Assembly (NCBI RefSeq): GCF_014646515.1
Contig: NZ_BMNK01000006.1
Span: 372,001 to 436,000, forward strand
Length of the DNA: 64,000 nt
Direction: 5' to 3'
DNA from: Nonomuraea glycinis
GTDB lineage: Bacteria > Actinomycetota > Actinomycetes > Streptosporangiales > Streptosporangiaceae
In this document: positions 24,818 to 33,673 of the stretch, piece after piece
Layout: each line of letters opens with the position of its first letter
Position numbering within the stretch: the stretch's first letter is position 1
Notes under the pieces: model-generated
Told to the model about the DNA's origin: nothing
Databases searched by the model: none
The model's input: the letters and a program-made list of their open reading frames with translations, nothing else
Translations under genes and position numbers: made by a program

Positions 24818-25410
24818 ACTGGATTCTCCTGGACTACGGCAACGTCCTGTCCCTCGCCCAGCCCGCCGCCGACGCCGAGGCGATGGCCCACGCGGCCGGC
24901 GCCGACCCGGCGGCGTTCGGGCAGGGCTACTGGCAGCACCGCCTGGCGTTCGACGCCGGCTCCCTGACCCCGGCGGACTACTGGTCGCTGGTGGCCGGCA
25001 GGCCGGTGACCGGAGCCGAGCTCGACCGCCTGATCGCGCTGGACGTGGCGAGCTGGGCCCATCCCGACGAGGAGGCGGTCGCCCTCCTGGGTGAGCTGCT
25101 GGCCGCCGGCCGCGACGTCGCCCTGCTGTCGAACGCGCCGGCCCGCGTCGCCGACGGCCTGGACGAGCTGCCCTGGGTCGCCGCCATCCCCCGCCGCTTC
25201 TACAGCGGCAGGATGGGCCTGGCGAAGCCGGACCGGAAGATCTACGAAGAGGTCGCGCGCGAGCTCGGCGCCGACCCCGCCGGCGTGCTCTTCGTCGACG
25301 ACCGCCCGGAGAACGTCACGGCCGCCGAGGCAGCCGGCATGACCGGCATCCACTACACCGGCGCCGCCTCCCTGCGCACGACGCTGGGCCTGTCAGCTTC
25401 TCGGCCGTGA
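24814..25410 (+). CDS. HAD family hydrolase
   Basis: A 198-residue haloacid dehalogenase-like phosphatase. Motif I is LLDYGNVLS (Asp-Tyr-Gly-Asn-Val, the usual DxDxV changed to DYGNV), motif II is LLSNAP, motif III has the Lys in GLAKPDRKIYEEV, and motif IV is FVDDRPENVTAAEAAGM. The Asp-to-Gly change at the second motif I position is shared by a known subgroup and may alter catalysis. It starts with GTG overlapping the hydrolase stop. Its own TGA (25408-25410) coincides with the inferred right end of the IS605 element. Confidence 0.85.
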   Translation: MNWILLDYGNVLSLAQPAADAEAMAHAAGADPAAFGQGYWQHRLAFDAGSLTPADYWSLVAGRPVTGAELDRLIALDVASWAHPDEEAVALLGELLAAGRDVALLSNAPARVADGLDELPWVAAIPRRFYSGRMGLAKPDRKIYEEVARELGADPAGVLFVDDRPENVTAAEAAGMTGIHYTGAASLRTTLGLSASRP

Positions 25411-25560
25411 ACGACCGAGCTTGCAGCTCCTCGCCGTCGATGGCTTCGACGGTCCGGTCCGCGTCAGGCAGCGTGACTGACTGCCCAGCCCGTCTCACCG
25501 CGTGAGGCGATGTTCCGGGCTGCGTTGACGTCGGCGTGCTCAGCGAAACCGCACGACGTA
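25407..25560 (-). ncRNA. Candidate omega/right-end RNA of the TnpB nuclease
   Basis: TnpB proteins use an RNA made from the 3' part of tnpB and the right end of the element, with the guide copied from flanking DNA. Here the region just after the tnpB stop contains two perfect hairpins: CCGTCGA-N5-TCGACGG (25434-25452) and GAGCT-N3-AGCTC (25417-25429). The predicted guide would begin at 25406 and run leftward into the HAD gene. Borders are approximate and nothing shows expression. Confidence 0.4.
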
Positions 25561-26624
25561 CACGAGAAGGTGGCCTGGTCGGGCCGGTTGCGCCTGTCCA
25601 CATGCCCGCAGTGCGAGCACTGCTGTGAGGTGTAGGCCGCATCCACGGCGATCACCGCCACTCCTGCCCGGACCGCCTTGTAGGCGATGAAGACTCCGAG
25701 CTGGTAGAAACTCCAGGAGTGCAGCGTGACCCGCTGGGGCTTGCGAAGCCGTACCCGTTCGCGGATGCCCTGGAGATCCTCCAGAGCGATCCCGCGCCCG
25801 GTGCGTGTCGCCTCGGTCACGATGCTCTTGGCGATGACGTGGTTGACATTCGCCGCGAAACGGACCTCCTTACGGCGGCGTCTTTTCAGCAGCCGCTTGG
25901 CGGACTTGGTCCGCTTGGCCTGCAGGCGGCGGCGGAGCTGGCGATGACGGTGGCGGACCGCGTTGAGGCCCTTGCCGCAATGACGGACCCCATCAGAGGT
26001 GGTAGCGATGTTGGCGATGCCCAGATCCACCCCGACGAAGCCGTCCGGTTCCGACAGCGGCCGGTCGGCCACCTCGACCGTGGCATACAGGAACCACATC
26101 CCGTCCCGGCAGATCAGATCCGACTCACCGCGTCGATGGGCGGCCAGCAGGGCCAGTTGTCCGGCTGAGCCGGTGAAGGCCAGCCCTTTCAGTCGCCCGG
26201 TGGTCGTCCAGATCGACACCGTCCGCGCATCATGCTGCCAGGACAGGCACCGGTCGTCATAGGGCTGGGCCGCCAGCGGTCGGAAGGAGATCGGTTTGGT
26301 CTCGGTTTTGATCCGGCGTGGCGATCCGGGCTTGCCCAGGTTCCCGGCGGCGAGGTTGGCGTGCAGGGTGCGGTAGGCGTCGCACACTTTCTTGATGACG
26401 TGCTGGGCGGCCTGGGCGGCCAGGCCGAAGTCGGCCTTGATCTGGTCGTAGGTGTGCTTGCGCAGGTCGAAGGTGCGGAAACAGCGTTGCTGGAACGCGA
26501 GTGCCGCGACCAGGTTCGCCGCCCGGTTGGCGGCGTGCAGGGTGGCTTCCAGCGCCGCCGCCTGCTGCGGCGTCGGCAGGAGCTTCACCTGCACCACCAG
26601 TTTCACAATCGAACATATTATCAT
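25464..26624 (-). CDS. tnpB: TnpB RNA-guided endonuclease (IS200/IS605 OrfB)
   Basis: A 386-residue TnpB. The N-terminus has LPTPQQAAALEATLHAANRAANL (helix-turn-helix/wedge domain), then the RuvC nuclease: Asp200 in GVDLGIANIATT, Glu282 in ALEDLQGIRERV, Asp365 in EHADVNAARNIA. A four-Cys zinc ribbon (Cys336, 339, 355, 358 in CSHCGHVDRR...CTSCG) lies between motifs II and III. All catalytic residues are present, so it should be active as a guided nuclease that favours retention of the element. The ATG at 26624 lies 7 bp from the divergent tnpA start; the frame stays open upstream, antisense to tnpA. Confidence 0.93.
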   Translation of the reverse strand: MIICSIVKLVVQVKLLPTPQQAAALEATLHAANRAANLVAALAFQQRCFRTFDLRKHTYDQIKADFGLAAQAAQHVIKKVCDAYRTLHANLAAGNLGKPGSPRRIKTETKPISFRPLAAQPYDDRCLSWQHDARTVSIWTTTGRLKGLAFTGSAGQLALLAAHRRGESDLICRDGMWFLYATVEVADRPLSEPDGFVGVDLGIANIATTSDGVRHCGKGLNAVRHRHRQLRRRLQAKRTKSAKRLLKRRRRKEVRFAANVNHVIAKSIVTEATRTGRGIALEDLQGIRERVRLRKPQRVTLHSWSFYQLGVFIAYKAVRAGVAVIAVDAAYTSQQCSHCGHVDRRNRPDQATFSCTSCGFAEHADVNAARNIASRGETGWAVSHAA

Positions 26625-26631
26625 TAGGTCT

Positions 26632-27060
26632 ATGTCACCGCGATGGGAGCCGAACCCCGAGGTCCGGCGGGGCCGTAGTGTGGTCCACAGCCTGCACGCC
26701 AATTTGGTCTTTACCACCAGATACCGGCGCGAAGTGTTCACCGATGAGACCCTGCGCCGCTGTGAGGACATCATGATCGAGGTGTGTGACAGCTTCGGCG
26801 CCACGCTGGTGGAGTTCAACGGCGAGCACGACCATGTCCACCTGCTGGTGCACTATCCGCCCAAGGTCGCGCTCTCGACTCTGGTCAACTCTCTCAAGGG
26901 CGTCTCGGCCCGGCTGCTGCGCAAGGAGTTCCCGGTCCACATCCGCCGCCATCTGTGGGGCGGCCATTTCTGGTCCTCCTCCTATTTCGCCGCGTCCTGC
27001 GGCGGAGCACCCCTGTCGATCATCAAGGAGTACATCGAGAACCAGAAACGGCCAGGCTGA
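26632..27060 (+). CDS. tnpA: IS200/IS605 Y1-HUH transposase TnpA
   Basis: A 142-residue single-strand DNA transposase. The HUH motif is H68-V-H70 in EHDHVHLLVHYPPK and the catalytic Tyr is Y134 in IIKEYIENQ. It cuts and joins the hairpin-marked ends through a 5'-phosphotyrosine bond, giving 'peel and paste' movement of single strands. Length and both motifs are complete, so it looks functional. It is read away from tnpB. Confidence 0.93.
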   Translation: MSPRWEPNPEVRRGRSVVHSLHANLVFTTRYRREVFTDETLRRCEDIMIEVCDSFGATLVEFNGEHDHVHLLVHYPPKVALSTLVNSLKGVSARLLRKEFPVHIRRHLWGGHFWSSSYFAASCGGAPLSIIKEYIENQKRPG

Positions 27061-27338
27061 GCCACCCACGCAGACCGACTGTCAGAGCACCGCTCGGGCC
27101 TGAGGACCCTCCCGCGCTGTCGTTTCCTCCCGGGCGTGAACGCGCGGGGTTCCACGCCAGATCACGCTGAAACCGGTCCACGCGGCAAGGAGGCTTCTCT
27201 GAGACCGGCACTTCGGTGGGGCGGCTCCGAGGCCGCTGAACGGCTCGCTCAGGTGCTCGGCGAGGACGACCGACGCTGTTCACCTGCCCTTGACCCCACT
27301 GTCATGGCCGAGTCGGAGCGGCCGGACATACCTGGAGC

Positions 27339-28895
27339 ATGGACCGCAGATCCTTCCTCACGGCCGCGGGCACCGGGCTCTTCCTGCCCGCCCCGCTGAC
27401 CGGAACGCGCCCAGTCTCCACCTCCTCGCGCACCCTGCGAGCCGACCCGTTCACGCTCGGCGTGGCCTCAGGGGACCCCGGCACCGACGGGTTCGTGCTC
27501 TGGACCCGCCTGGCCACCGACCCGCTCGGCGGCGCCGGCCGCGGCGGCATGCCCGCCCGCGACGCCGACGTCGACTGGCAGGTCTCCACCGACGAACGCT
27601 TTTCCAACATCGTCAAATCCGGTACGGTCCCCGCCCGCGCACGCGACGCCCACAGCGTCCACATCGAGGTGTCCGGCCTGCGGCCGGGGCGCGAGTACTT
27701 CTACCGCTTCCGGAGCGAGGGCCGGCTGTCGCCCGCCGGGCGCACCAGGACCACGCCGGACGAGCACGCCCAGACGCCGCTCGCGTTCGCCGTCGCCGCC
27801 TGCGCCCACTACGAGCACGGCTACTACACCGCCTACCGCCGCCTCGCCGAGCAGGAGCCCGACCTGGTCGTGTTCCTCGGCGACTACATGTACGAGTACG
27901 GCCCCAGCGGCTACACCGCGCTGGCCGGACGGGTCCGTACGCACACGCCGGGCAAGTGCGTCACGCTCGCCGACTACCGCCTCCGGCACGCCCAGTACAA
28001 GAGCGACCACGACCTGCAGGCGGCGCACGCGGCGGCCCCCTGGCTGGTCTCCTTCGACGACCACGAGGTGGAGAACAACTGGGCCGGCTCCGTCTCCAGC
28101 ACCGGCGCCCCGGGCTTCGAGCAGCGCAGGGCCGCGGCCTTCCGCGCCTACTACGAGAACATGCCGCTGCGCCGCGCCACCCTGCGCGGGGCCGGGCTCA
28201 CCCTCAACCGGCGCGTCTCCTGGGGCGCCCTGGCGCGCTTCCACCTGCTCGACACCCGCCAGTTCCGCGACGACCAGGCCTGCGAGGACGGGGTACGCGG
28301 TGGGTGCGACGAGCGGCTGTCCCCGGACCGCACCCTGCTCGGCGCCGGCCAGTGGCGCTGGCTGGAGGAGGGGCTGCGCGGCTCAGGCACCCGCTGGAAC
28401 CTGCTCGGCCAGCAGATCATCATGACCCACCGCGACTACAAGCGCGGCCCCGGCCGGGAGGTGAACCTGGACTCCTGGGACGGCTACGCCGCCGAGCGCA
28501 CCCGCCTGATGGAGTCGCTGTCGCACACCGCCAACCCGGTCGTCCTCACCGGTGACGCGCACATGCACCACCTCGCCGACCTCAAGGCCGACTTCGACGA
28601 CCCGGACTCGCCGGTGGTGGCCAAGGAGCTGGTGGCCACGTCGATCGCCAGCGACGGCGACGGCTACCGGGACAAGACCTGGGTCGCCGAGTCCATCGCG
28701 GAGAACCCGCACATCTCCTACATCGACCAGCGCCGCGGGTACCTCATGGCCCGGCTCGACCGCGACGAGCTGTCGGTGGACTTCCGCACCTTGGACCGCA
28801 TCTCCCGCCGCGGCGACCGGGCCCGCACCTCACACCGCGTCACCATCCCAGCCCTCACCGGCCCGGCCGCCGCCGGCGCTCAGCCGAACGCGTAG
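27339..28895 (+). CDS. phoD: PhoD-type alkaline phosphatase / phosphodiesterase, Tat-exported
   Basis: A 518-residue secreted enzyme. The twin-arginine signal MDRRSFLTAAG starts the protein, so it is exported folded. The PhoD N-terminal domain (PFTLGVASGDPGTDGFVLWTRLA) precedes the metallophosphatase domain with FLGDYMYEYG, DDHEVENNW and the metal-binding VLTGDAHMHHLADLK. It releases phosphate from diesters/monoesters outside the cell using Ca/Fe. Usually phosphate-starvation controlled; no PHO box was identified by eye. Its stop lies in a three-unit repeat shared with the convergent gene. Confidence 0.92.
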   Translation: MDRRSFLTAAGTGLFLPAPLTGTRPVSTSSRTLRADPFTLGVASGDPGTDGFVLWTRLATDPLGGAGRGGMPARDADVDWQVSTDERFSNIVKSGTVPARARDAHSVHIEVSGLRPGREYFYRFRSEGRLSPAGRTRTTPDEHAQTPLAFAVAACAHYEHGYYTAYRRLAEQEPDLVVFLGDYMYEYGPSGYTALAGRVRTHTPGKCVTLADYRLRHAQYKSDHDLQAAHAAAPWLVSFDDHEVENNWAGSVSSTGAPGFEQRRAAAFRAYYENMPLRRATLRGAGLTLNRRVSWGALARFHLLDTRQFRDDQACEDGVRGGCDERLSPDRTLLGAGQWRWLEEGLRGSGTRWNLLGQQIIMTHRDYKRGPGREVNLDSWDGYAAERTRLMESLSHTANPVVLTGDAHMHHLADLKADFDDPDSPVVAKELVATSIASDGDGYRDKTWVAESIAENPHISYIDQRRGYLMARLDRDELSVDFRTLDRISRRGDRARTSHRVTIPALTGPAAAGAQPNA

Positions 28896-28976
28896 CTCAC
28901 CGGCCCGGCCGCCGGCGGCGCTCAGCTGATCGCCCTCACCGGCCCGGCCGCCGCCGGCGCTCAGCTGAGCGCGTAG
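28854..28976. repeat. Three-copy 39-42 bp tandem repeat between convergent gene ends
   Basis: Units start at 28854, 28896 and 28935, each beginning CTCACCGGCCCGGCCGCC and containing GGCGCTCAGC. Unit one ends with the phoD TAG (28893-28895). Unit three contains the minus-strand stop of the FG-GAP gene (28961-28963) and a second GCGTAG. The array therefore duplicates the end of both convergent genes. Confidence 0.92.
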
Positions 28977-30349
28977 CCGTACAGTCCTTCACCGGTGCCG
29001 AGTCGGCGGGCCTTGCCCGGGCGCAGCCCCGCGCGTGCCCCCGGCTCACGCGACCCGGGCACGTACGTCACCACGCCCTCGTCGGGCGCCGCCACCACCA
29101 GCCCGTAGAGCGGCGGCCGCTTGGACAGGGCCTGGTAGCCGCCGACGGCGGGCAGCACCGACACCGCGGACCCCTTGCCCTTGATCAGCAGGTCCCCGTG
29201 CCGTGTCAGCCCACCGGCGGGGGAGGCCGCCAGCACCTGGACGGCGTTCTCGCCCGGCACCCCGACGGCCAGCTCGTCGTCGCCGTCGCCGTTGAAGTCC
29301 CCGGCGGCCAGCGACGCGCCGAACCGGTCGTAGTACCGTGGCGTGCCCTTGAGCAGCCGCTGCGTCCACATCTCCGACCGCGCCCCGCGCAGTCCGCGCC
29401 CGGTCCCGTACAGCACGTGCAGCGCGCCGTCGCCGTAGTCCATGGCGCGCTGGCCGGCGGTCAGCCCTTCGCCGGGGACGCCGACGGCCAGGTCGTCGCG
29501 GCCGTCGGCGTCGAAGTCGCCGGTCGTGAGCGCCGCCCCGAACGCGTCCCACTTCTCCGCGGAGCCGCCGATCCCCGCAGAGCTCTGGGTGAGCCGCAGC
29601 GCCGTCTTCCGCCGCGGGTCCAGCACGGTCGCCGACCCCTGCCCGTCCATGGTCACGCTGTCGGACGGCGCGCCGACCACCAGCTCGTCGCGCCCGTCGC
29701 CGTCGAAGTCGCCGGTCGTGACCGCCTCACCCCACTGGTCCGTCACCTTCGCCGCCTGCCGCACCCACCGCGTCTTCTGCGTGATCTGGTACGGCTTACG
29801 CCCCTTCATCCAGTAGAGCGTGACCCCGCCGCCGGAGCGGAGCCCAGGAGCGCCCACCACGAGCTCGTCCCGGTCGTCCCCGTCGAGGTCCCCGGCCGCC
29901 AGCGACGCCCCGAACCGGTCGCTGGACGGCTTGGCCAGGGCGAGCTGCTCGCCTGGCCGCAGCCCGCCGGTCGAGCCGTGGTAGAGCTGGACGACGCCGT
30001 TGCCGTCGGCGCCCGGCACCCGTTCGCCGACGAACTCCTCCGGCACCCCTACCGCCAGGTCGGCGCACCGGTCCCCGTCGAAGTCGCCCACGGCCAGCGC
30101 CGCCCCGAAGGCGTCACCCGGCTCGGGGTCGTCCTGGGTCAGCTTCACCCGCTCGCCCGAGCCGTACAGGATGGTCACCGAACCGGCCCGCCGGTCGTCG
30201 TACGGCGCGGCCACCGCCACGTCGGGGCGGCCGTCGCCGTCGAAGTCGGAAGGCCCCCCGCCGCACTGGGCGGCGGGCGACTGCGTCATACCGGTGAGAA
30301 GGGGGACGATCAGAAAAGCGACAAGCGGCACGTTCATACTGATAGTCAT
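28961..30349 (-). CDS. FG-GAP repeat beta-propeller protein, secreted
   Basis: A 462-residue exported protein. The signal peptide is MNVPLVAFLIVPLLTGMTQSPAAQ (from the second Met; an upstream ATG at 30349 is used here because it has the better start context). The mature part has six clear FG-GAP calcium loops of the form D-F-D-G-D-G-x-x-D-L-A-V-G-x-P, for example DFDGDGRPDVAVAAP, DFDGDRCADLAVGVP, DLDGDDRDELVVGAP, DFDGDGRDELVVGAP, DFDADGRDDLAVGVP and DFNGDGDDELAVGVP, giving a seven-bladed integrin-alpha-like propeller. Such proteins bind surfaces or partners; the ligand is unknown. Confidence 0.87.
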   Translation of the reverse strand: MTISMNVPLVAFLIVPLLTGMTQSPAAQCGGGPSDFDGDGRPDVAVAAPYDDRRAGSVTILYGSGERVKLTQDDPEPGDAFGAALAVGDFDGDRCADLAVGVPEEFVGERVPGADGNGVVQLYHGSTGGLRPGEQLALAKPSSDRFGASLAAGDLDGDDRDELVVGAPGLRSGGGVTLYWMKGRKPYQITQKTRWVRQAAKVTDQWGEAVTTGDFDGDGRDELVVGAPSDSVTMDGQGSATVLDPRRKTALRLTQSSAGIGGSAEKWDAFGAALTTGDFDADGRDDLAVGVPGEGLTAGQRAMDYGDGALHVLYGTGRGLRGARSEMWTQRLLKGTPRYYDRFGASLAAGDFNGDGDDELAVGVPGENAVQVLAASPAGGLTRHGDLLIKGKGSAVSVLPAVGGYQALSKRPPLYGLVVAAPDEGVVTYVPGSREPGARAGLRPGKARRLGTGEGLYGYALS

Positions 30350-30387
30350 GTCCCGGGCGCCCGAACGGTGCTTAAACGCTGTAGGAA

Positions 30388-30405
30388 CGTGCCACGATAG
30401 GCACG
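30388..30405 (+). promoter_or_regulatory. Hairpin directly upstream of the P450 start
   Basis: CGTGCC (30388-30393) pairs with GGCACG (30400-30405) around a 6-nt loop. Its 3' arm ends on the first base of the GTG start codon, and no Shine-Dalgarno is visible, so it could limit translation or mark an operator. Confidence 0.35.
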
Positions 30406-31634
30406 TGCACATCGATCTCGCGGATCTGGATTTCTGGCGTAAGACCCCGAAAGAACGCGGCGAAGCGTTCGCCAGTCTCCGGCAGCTGGAGCGTCCGGTG
30501 TTCTTCCCGGAGAAGAAGGTGCCGTTCCTCCGCTCGGGCTCCGGTTTCTACGCCCTGGTCCGGCACGCGGACGTGGTCGAGGTCAGCCGCAACGCCACGG
30601 TGTTCTCCAGCGAGCCGGCCGCCTCCAATCCGGAGCCGCCCTCCTGGGTCAAGCAGGTGTTCGGCGAGTCCATGGTCAACATGGACGACCCGCGGCACGC
30701 CCGGCTGCGCAGGATCGTGACCCGCTCGTTCAGCCCGAAGATGCTCGCCGGCCTGCAGTCCGACATCGACACCGCGTGCACCGGCATCGTCGACGACGTG
30801 CTCAGGGACGGCCCGCAGGACTTCGTCACCCAGGTCGCGGCCCGGCTGCCGATCCACGTCATCTGCGACATGATGGACATCCCGCAGGCGTGGCGGGCCA
30901 AGATCCACCAGCACGTCGACGTGTCCACCGCCTACACCGGCGTCCGCACCAGCCTGCCCCGCACCATCCAGCTCGCCGGTCAGAACATGCTGGCCCTGCT
31001 CGCCCTCCAGCGCATGGTGATCAAGCTGGGCCAGGAGCGCGCCGCCGACCCCAAGGGCGACCTGGTCTCGCTCCTGGTGACCGCCAACCCCGACGGTGAG
31101 AAGCTCAGCGACCGCGAGCTCGGCTCGTTTTTCGCCCTGCTGCTGGTCGCGGGCAACGAGACCGCCCGCAACACCATGGCGCACGGCATCAAGCTCCTCA
31201 CCGACAACCCGGCACAGCGCGAGCTGCTGATGAGCGACTTCGACAAGCACATCGGCAACGCGATCGAGGAGATGGTCCGCCACGTCTCGCCGATCATGCA
31301 GTTCCGCCGCACCCTGACCCAGGACTACGAGTTGCGCGGCCTGGAGCTGAAGAAGGGCGACAAGGTCGTGCTCTTTTACGGCTCGGCCAACCGCGACGAG
31401 ACGGTCTTCCCCGACCCCGACACCTTCGACATCACCCGCGAGACCAAGCCGCATGTCGGCTTCGGCGGCCCCGGCCCGCACTTCTGCCTGGGGGCCAACC
31501 TGGCCAGGCAGGAGATGCGGGCCATGTTCAGAGAGCTGCTGACCAGGATGCCCGACATCCGCTCGGTCGGCGAGCCCGAGCTGCTGGTGTCCAACTTCGA
31601 CAACAGCGTCCGCAGTCAGGCGTTCACGTTCTGA
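30405..31634 (+). CDS. Cytochrome P450
   Basis: A 409-residue class I bacterial P450. The oxygen-activating I-helix is LLLVAGNETARN, the ExxR motif is in EEMVRHVSP, and the heme loop is GFGGPGPHFCLGANLAR with the iron-ligand Cys361. A Pro follows the second Gly of the usual FGxGxHxC, as in several actinobacterial CYP125/142/124-like enzymes. It should hydroxylate a lipophilic substrate (steroid or fatty acid suggested by subtype, not proven) with electrons from a ferredoxin encoded elsewhere. GTG start; its end overlaps the convergent MFS gene by 19 bp. Confidence 0.9.
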   Translation: MHIDLADLDFWRKTPKERGEAFASLRQLERPVFFPEKKVPFLRSGSGFYALVRHADVVEVSRNATVFSSEPAASNPEPPSWVKQVFGESMVNMDDPRHARLRRIVTRSFSPKMLAGLQSDIDTACTGIVDDVLRDGPQDFVTQVAARLPIHVICDMMDIPQAWRAKIHQHVDVSTAYTGVRTSLPRTIQLAGQNMLALLALQRMVIKLGQERAADPKGDLVSLLVTANPDGEKLSDRELGSFFALLLVAGNETARNTMAHGIKLLTDNPAQRELLMSDFDKHIGNAIEEMVRHVSPIMQFRRTLTQDYELRGLELKKGDKVVLFYGSANRDETVFPDPDTFDITRETKPHVGFGGPGPHFCLGANLARQEMRAMFRELLTRMPDIRSVGEPELLVSNFDNSVRSQAFTF

Positions 31635-33013
31635 GGGTCCAGGACGTTCGTCGTGACCGTGACGACCGTGATCAGCGCCGCCACCCCCATCATGGCCGCG
31701 CTGATCAGCATGGCCATCCTGAACCCGGCGTCGAACACGGGCGCGTTCTGGAAGGCGTCCCCGACCAGCCCCACCACGGGCGGCACGGCGGCGACCGCGA
31801 GCAGCCCGCCGGTGCGGGCCACCGCGTTGTTCACCCCGCTGGCCGTTCCGGCGTAACGGTCCTCGGCGCTGGCCAGCACGGTCGCGGTCAGCGGCGCCAC
31901 CACCGCTGACAGCCCCAGCCCGAACACCGTGGCCGAGGGCAGCACCAGCAGCAGGTACGACGCGTCAGGACCGATCGTGCTCATCCAGAGCAACCCCGCT
32001 CCCACCAGCAGGATGCCGCCGGTCATCGGCCAGCGTGGCCCGACGCGCTTGGCGAGCTCCCCGGCCCGCGCCGACAGCAGCATCATCAGCACCGTGGCCG
32101 GCAGCAACGCCGAGGCCGCCGCGACCGGGGAGAATCCCGACACCACCTGCAACTGCACGGCCAGCAGGAAGAACGCCACGCCCATCGCGCCGTACATGAT
32201 CAAGGTGACCACGTTCACGGCCGTGAACACCCGGTCCCGGAACATCGCCACCGGCACCAGCGCGTCCGGCGACCTGCGTACCTGCAGCACCACGAACGCC
32301 ACGCCCAGCACGACGCCCGCGATCAGCGGCGCCGGCGCGCCGAACTCGATCAGCCCGTAGGTGACCCCGGCCAGCGACAGCGCGGCCAGCAGCGCGCCCA
32401 GCACGTCGAAGCGGCCGGTCATCAGCTCGTCCCTGCTCTCCGGCACATGCTTGGCCGTGACCAGCATGACCAGCGCCGCGAACGGCAGATTGATGAGGAA
32501 CGCCCACCGCCAGCCGATCGTCTGCACCATCGTCCCGCCCAGCAGCGGCCCGACCGCGCTCGCGACGCCGCCCAGCCCGGACCAGACGCCGATCGCCCGC
32601 GGCCGGTCACCCCGGTGGAAGGAGGCCTGAATGATGGCCAGCGAGCCCGGTGTCAGCAGCGCGCCCCCGACGCCCTGCAGGGCGCGGGCGGCGATGAGGA
32701 GCTCGATGTTCTGCGCCGCCCCGCAGAGCGCCGAGGCCAGCGCGAACCAGACCGTGCCGATCAGGAAGACCTTGCGCCGGCCGAAACGGTCGCCGAGCGA
32801 ACCGCCCAGCAGGATCAGCCCGGCGAGGGTCAGCGTGTAGGCGTTGACGGTCCACTGCAGGCCGGCCATGCCCGCCTTCAGCTCGGTGCCGAGAAAGGGC
32901 AGCGCGACGTTCACCACGGTGCCGTCGAGCATGGCCATGCCCGAACCCAGCACGGTGGCGGCGAGGATCCACCGTCCTTGTGCTGATTTGAGCTCTATGT
33001 GACCGTTTCCCAT
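31616..33013 (-). CDS. MFS drug exporter, DHA2 (14-TM) family
   Basis: A 465-residue transporter with about 14 helices. Motif C (antiporter) appears in ARALQGVGGALLTPGSLAIIQ and motif A in LGGSLGDRFGRRKVF; MLDGTVVNVALPFLG is the DHA2 helix-1 motif. It should export a hydrophobic or cationic compound with the proton gradient. It is last in the heme oxygenase-TetR-MFS operon, and overlaps the P450 end. Confidence 0.9.
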   Translation of the reverse strand: MGNGHIELKSAQGRWILAATVLGSGMAMLDGTVVNVALPFLGTELKAGMAGLQWTVNAYTLTLAGLILLGGSLGDRFGRRKVFLIGTVWFALASALCGAAQNIELLIAARALQGVGGALLTPGSLAIIQASFHRGDRPRAIGVWSGLGGVASAVGPLLGGTMVQTIGWRWAFLINLPFAALVMLVTAKHVPESRDELMTGRFDVLGALLAALSLAGVTYGLIEFGAPAPLIAGVVLGVAFVVLQVRRSPDALVPVAMFRDRVFTAVNVVTLIMYGAMGVAFFLLAVQLQVVSGFSPVAAASALLPATVLMMLLSARAGELAKRVGPRWPMTGGILLVGAGLLWMSTIGPDASYLLLVLPSATVFGLGLSAVVAPLTATVLASAEDRYAGTASGVNNAVARTGGLLAVAAVPPVVGLVGDAFQNAPVFDAGFRMAMLISAAMMGVAALITVVTVTTNVLDPQNVNA

Positions 33014-33048
33014 GGCGCAATCCTGCCACCACCGGAAAGCCCGTGCCG

Positions 33049-33651
33049 TCAGGCGGGTGCCGCGCCCAGGGCGCGCAGGACGAACGCCGACACCAGCTCG
33101 GTGGCCCGGTCGACGGTCACCGACCCGCTGATCAGCGGCACCCGCTCGGCGCCGATCAACGCCATGATCATGCGAGCGGTGGCCGCCACGTCGAGCACCT
33201 GGAACTCACCCGACGCGGCGCCGCTGTCGAGGATGTCGCTCAGGATGCGCTGCATGGGCGCCACATGCTCGGCGAGCCGCTGGTAGGCGGCGGGTCCCAG
33301 GGCCGCGCTCAGGTCGGCCGCGCCGGGATGCGGATGCGCCAGCAGGCCGTCGAGCTGCAGCCGCACGAAGACCCGCAGCCGATCGGCCGGCGAGGCGCCC
33401 TCGGGCAGGGCCTGCTCGTAGCCGTCGACGAAGTAGTGCGTCACCCGCTCGGTGAACGCCAGCAGCAGCGCCGCCTTGTCCGGAAAGTAGTTGTACAGGA
33501 CCGTCCTGGTGATCCCGGCCTCGTGCGCCACGTCCGTCAGCGAGATCGCGTCGATGCCCTGCACCCTCGACAGCCGCGAGACCGCTTGCAGGATGCGGTC
33601 ACGCGTCTGGGCGCGGTGCTCACCGATGGTGGCTGCGGAGATCCTGGGCAT
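33049..33651 (-). CDS. TetR/AcrR transcriptional regulator
   Basis: A 200-residue regulator. The N-terminal HTH is in ISLTDVAHEAGITRTVLYNYFPDKAALLLAF (residues 35-70). The C-terminal domain is helical and should bind a ligand. Encoded between heme oxygenase and the MFS exporter in the same direction with gaps of 22 and 35 bp, it probably controls this operon through the palindromes at 34348-34404. Confidence 0.9.
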   Translation of the reverse strand: MPRISAATIGEHRAQTRDRILQAVSRLSRVQGIDAISLTDVAHEAGITRTVLYNYFPDKAALLLAFTERVTHYFVDGYEQALPEGASPADRLRVFVRLQLDGLLAHPHPGAADLSAALGPAAYQRLAEHVAPMQRILSDILDSGAASGEFQVLDVAATARMIMALIGAERVPLISGSVTVDRATELVSAFVLRALGAAPA

Positions 33652-33673
33652 GGCTTCATGGTAGGCCGTGGCC

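Larger units (their letters stand above)
25407..27135. mobile_element. IS605-type insertion sequence with divergent tnpA and tnpB
   Basis: The element holds a Y1 transposase gene (plus strand) and a TnpB nuclease gene (minus strand) starting 7 bp apart, the divergent layout of the IS605 group. I infer the ends from a shared GTGAACG (TTCAC on the tnpB strand) at 25407 and 27136. On the tnpB strand, TTCAC would flank the left end and terminate the right end. Small hairpins lie near both ends (25417-25429, 25434-25452, 27096-27109), as expected for TnpA recognition. Joining 25406 to 27136 restores the HAD stop codon exactly. Both genes look intact. Exact borders are inferred. Confidence 0.7.

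Noticed and set aside
27136..27338. Small protein starting at the GTG right of the IS element
   Set aside because: The frame begins in the target duplication motif, has no Shine-Dalgarno and no family signal; the phoD promoter is expected here.
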